Positions 62,761 through 64,000 of a stretch of 64,000 bases of DNA are shown here, piece by piece (the stretch's first letter is position 1; each line of letters starts with the position of its first letter). Under the pieces are notes generated by a model. That model saw nothing but the letters and a program-made list of their open reading frames with translations, was not told the DNA's origin and did no database searches. The stretch covers positions 6,911,256 to 6,975,255 of the forward strand of contig NC_133954.1 in NCBI RefSeq assembly GCF_031877795.1, written 5' to 3'. Source of the stretch: Strix aluco (taxonomy: Eukaryota; Chordata; Aves; Strigiformes; Strigidae). A program made the translations under genes and the position numbers.

Positions 62761-63502
62761 ATCTGTCCAGCCCCACTCCGGCATGTACTGCAGCACACAA
62801 CAAAGAGGGAATTACAGCCCAAACGGGGAGGGCGAGCCCCGAAATGCTGCACCCCAAGATACCCGCTGCAGCGGATCCAGCAAACACAGGCCTCTGCTTG
62901 CTCTTGTCCCCATGATACTCTGGGTGCAGCCCCTTGCCCCCCCAGCTCACGCAGGGCACGGGGTGCTCACCCCCCCTTCAGCAGCATCGCTCCCCAGCAG
63001 GCTCCTGGAGCTCAGACAGTGTCTCCTTGCCCCCGCCTGACCCCGGCGAGGCCACCCAGGGCCAAGAACAGAACCCCTTGTGTTTTCCCCCCACCCTGAA
63101 TCTGCTTCTCGCGACCACCTCGGCCGAGCCTCCTCCCAAAGCTAAAAAGTTCCCAGCACATCTGGGTGGGACCTCCTCTCGGGGGGCTGTGCCGGGGGGA
63201 TGAACCCCCCATCTGCTGGGTGGCTCCTGGCCAGTGGTGCTGCTTCCTGGGGCTCTCCCTGTCTTTACATTCCCCCCTCCTCTCCATCCCTTTCTCCCTG
63301 GGCTCCTGCCTCTCTCTCCCTCCCCACCACTCGGTCTTGCTTTTCTCCCCCAGCTCTCCCACCACAGAGCAGAGCCACAATGGCTGGCAATCCCCGAAGT
63401 GGATGAACCCCCTCGCTCCCCACATCTCGGGGACCATCATTGTCTCCCGCCGAGCCGCCCGCCGCCTCTCAGCCCTGTTGTTCTCCACGAGCGAAGGCTC
63501 AC

Positions 63503-63670
63503 CATATGCCTGGGCTCCACACGGCGATGCCGAGCAGGAGGGTTTCACCCCGCTGGGGTGGGTCTGTCCGGCGGTGGGTCTGTCCAGCCGTCCCTGCTGG
63601 CAGGGTGTTCTCGCTCCCTTTCTCCCCGCTGCAGAGGCCGGGGCTGTGGGAGCGGGAGCCGTTTCCTGCG
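63503..63670 (-). other. LIMD2: Candidate non-coding first exon of LIMD2
   Basis: On the - strand, about 30 bases after the TATA-like element begins a GC-rich stretch that runs to CATATG|GTGAGC, a good splice donor (GT at 63502-63501). This would make a 5'UTR exon spliced over about 9 kb to the LIMD2 coding exon. The link to LIMD2 rests on strand, order and absence of another gene in between, not on direct evidence. Confidence 0.35.
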
Positions 63671-63730
63671 AGCTCCCACGGCCGCCTCGCGAGCCCTTTT
63701 ATCGCCGGGCTGCCGCGGTGATTGGCTCTC
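63660..63730 (-). promoter_or_regulatory. Leftward TATA + CCAAT promoter in a CpG-rich block
   Basis: Reading the - strand: GAGCCAATCACC (CCAAT at 63725-63721), about 18 bases, then GCGATAAAAGGGC (TATA-like, 63703-63695), then GC-rich DNA where initiation is expected near 63670. The spacing is as in a classical core promoter. The surrounding 63420-63740 is rich in CG. It faces LIMD2, and in human the next gene (STRADA) is also transcribed in this direction with its 3' end beyond, so LIMD2 is the best owner. Confidence 0.6.
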
Positions 63731-64000
63731 GGCGTCGTACCGTCTTCCAGCCGCTTGCTCCTTTGTGTGAAGCCAACCTCTAACCCCAAATCTTCCCCAG
63801 CCCCTCTCTTCCCGGGCTCCTTCTCCCCAGCCACCCCCAGACCCCCACAGCCTCCCCAACCCTGCTGCCAACACCACCGACCCCGAGAACGCTGCCTCTG
63901 CTTTCCTCCCCACCGGCAGCGTGCGTGCAGTTACCCCCCTGGCGTAATTAGCTTTTGCCCAGCCTCTCCCCCCGAGTTCTGCATGAGCAGATGGACTTCA

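Larger units (their letters stand above)
54700..63500. other. Region between the LIMD2 coding exons and the right-hand promoter
   Basis: About 8.8 kb, probably the 5' intron of LIMD2 if the promoter at 63.7 kb belongs to it. It includes a pyrimidine-rich tract (56517-56900), two or three CR1-like fragments, MIR-like remnants and a block around 58230-58390 with clustered factor-type motifs. Many long open frames occur in all directions because of base composition. None has a recognisable domain or matching splice pattern. Confidence 0.55.

Noticed and set aside
63012-63913. 178-205 codon frames at the right end
   Set aside because: They cover the CpG-rich promoter block on both strands and contain no domain. 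The GC composition explains them.

Overview
The window is nuclear DNA from an amniote. It carries two spliced protein-coding genes that point toward each other. CR1-type LINE fragments, MIR-like SINE remnants and one non-autonomous hAT DNA transposon point to a sauropsid. The bird/crocodilian style of the best CR1 copy (about 49470-50171) makes an archosaur most likely, but the sequence alone does not let me choose between bird and crocodilian. There is nothing prokaryotic or viral here, and no CRISPR array, operon or recognisable RNA gene.

Layout. Positions 1-2280 hold upstream flanking DNA with old CR1 fragments and no gene I can support. Positions about 2280-3380 form a CpG island: the promoter and first exon of MAP3K3 (MEKK3), with five GCCAAT boxes in one orientation. 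MAP3K3 runs on the + strand from the ATG at 2998 to the stop at 39486 in 16 coding exons. These join in frame to 626 codons, the same length as the human short isoform as I recall it, with every intron GT-AG. A seventeenth, in-frame 90-base cassette exon at 9999-10088 corresponds to the human long-isoform insert. The 3'UTR reaches a poly(A) signal at 42418, with possible longer forms to 43854. Positions about 43.9-49.3 kb are intergenic DNA.

LIMD2 lies on the - strand, with coding exons from 54669 down to 50985. It encodes a 128-residue single-LIM protein with all eight zinc ligands. Its likely 3' end is an AATAAA at 49322-49317, which would place a CR1 element antisense inside the 3'UTR. A TATA- and CCAAT-containing GC-rich promoter facing left sits at about 63660-63730 and may be the LIMD2 promoter, roughly 9 kb upstream of the coding start. 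Positions 54.7-63.5 kb are repeats, a long pyrimidine-rich tract and otherwise unassigned sequence.

How the genes work. MAP3K3 is a PB1-domain MAP3K that feeds MKK5-ERK5 and other MAPK/NF-kB branches. LIMD2 is a small LIM adaptor linked to cell motility and integrin-linked kinase. The convergent MAP3K3-LIMD2 order matches the human chromosome 17q23 arrangement. I found no new multi-gene system. The most useful observations are the conserved cassette exon, the CCAAT array, the two mini-uORFs before the MAP3K3 start, and the LIMD2 transcript ends.
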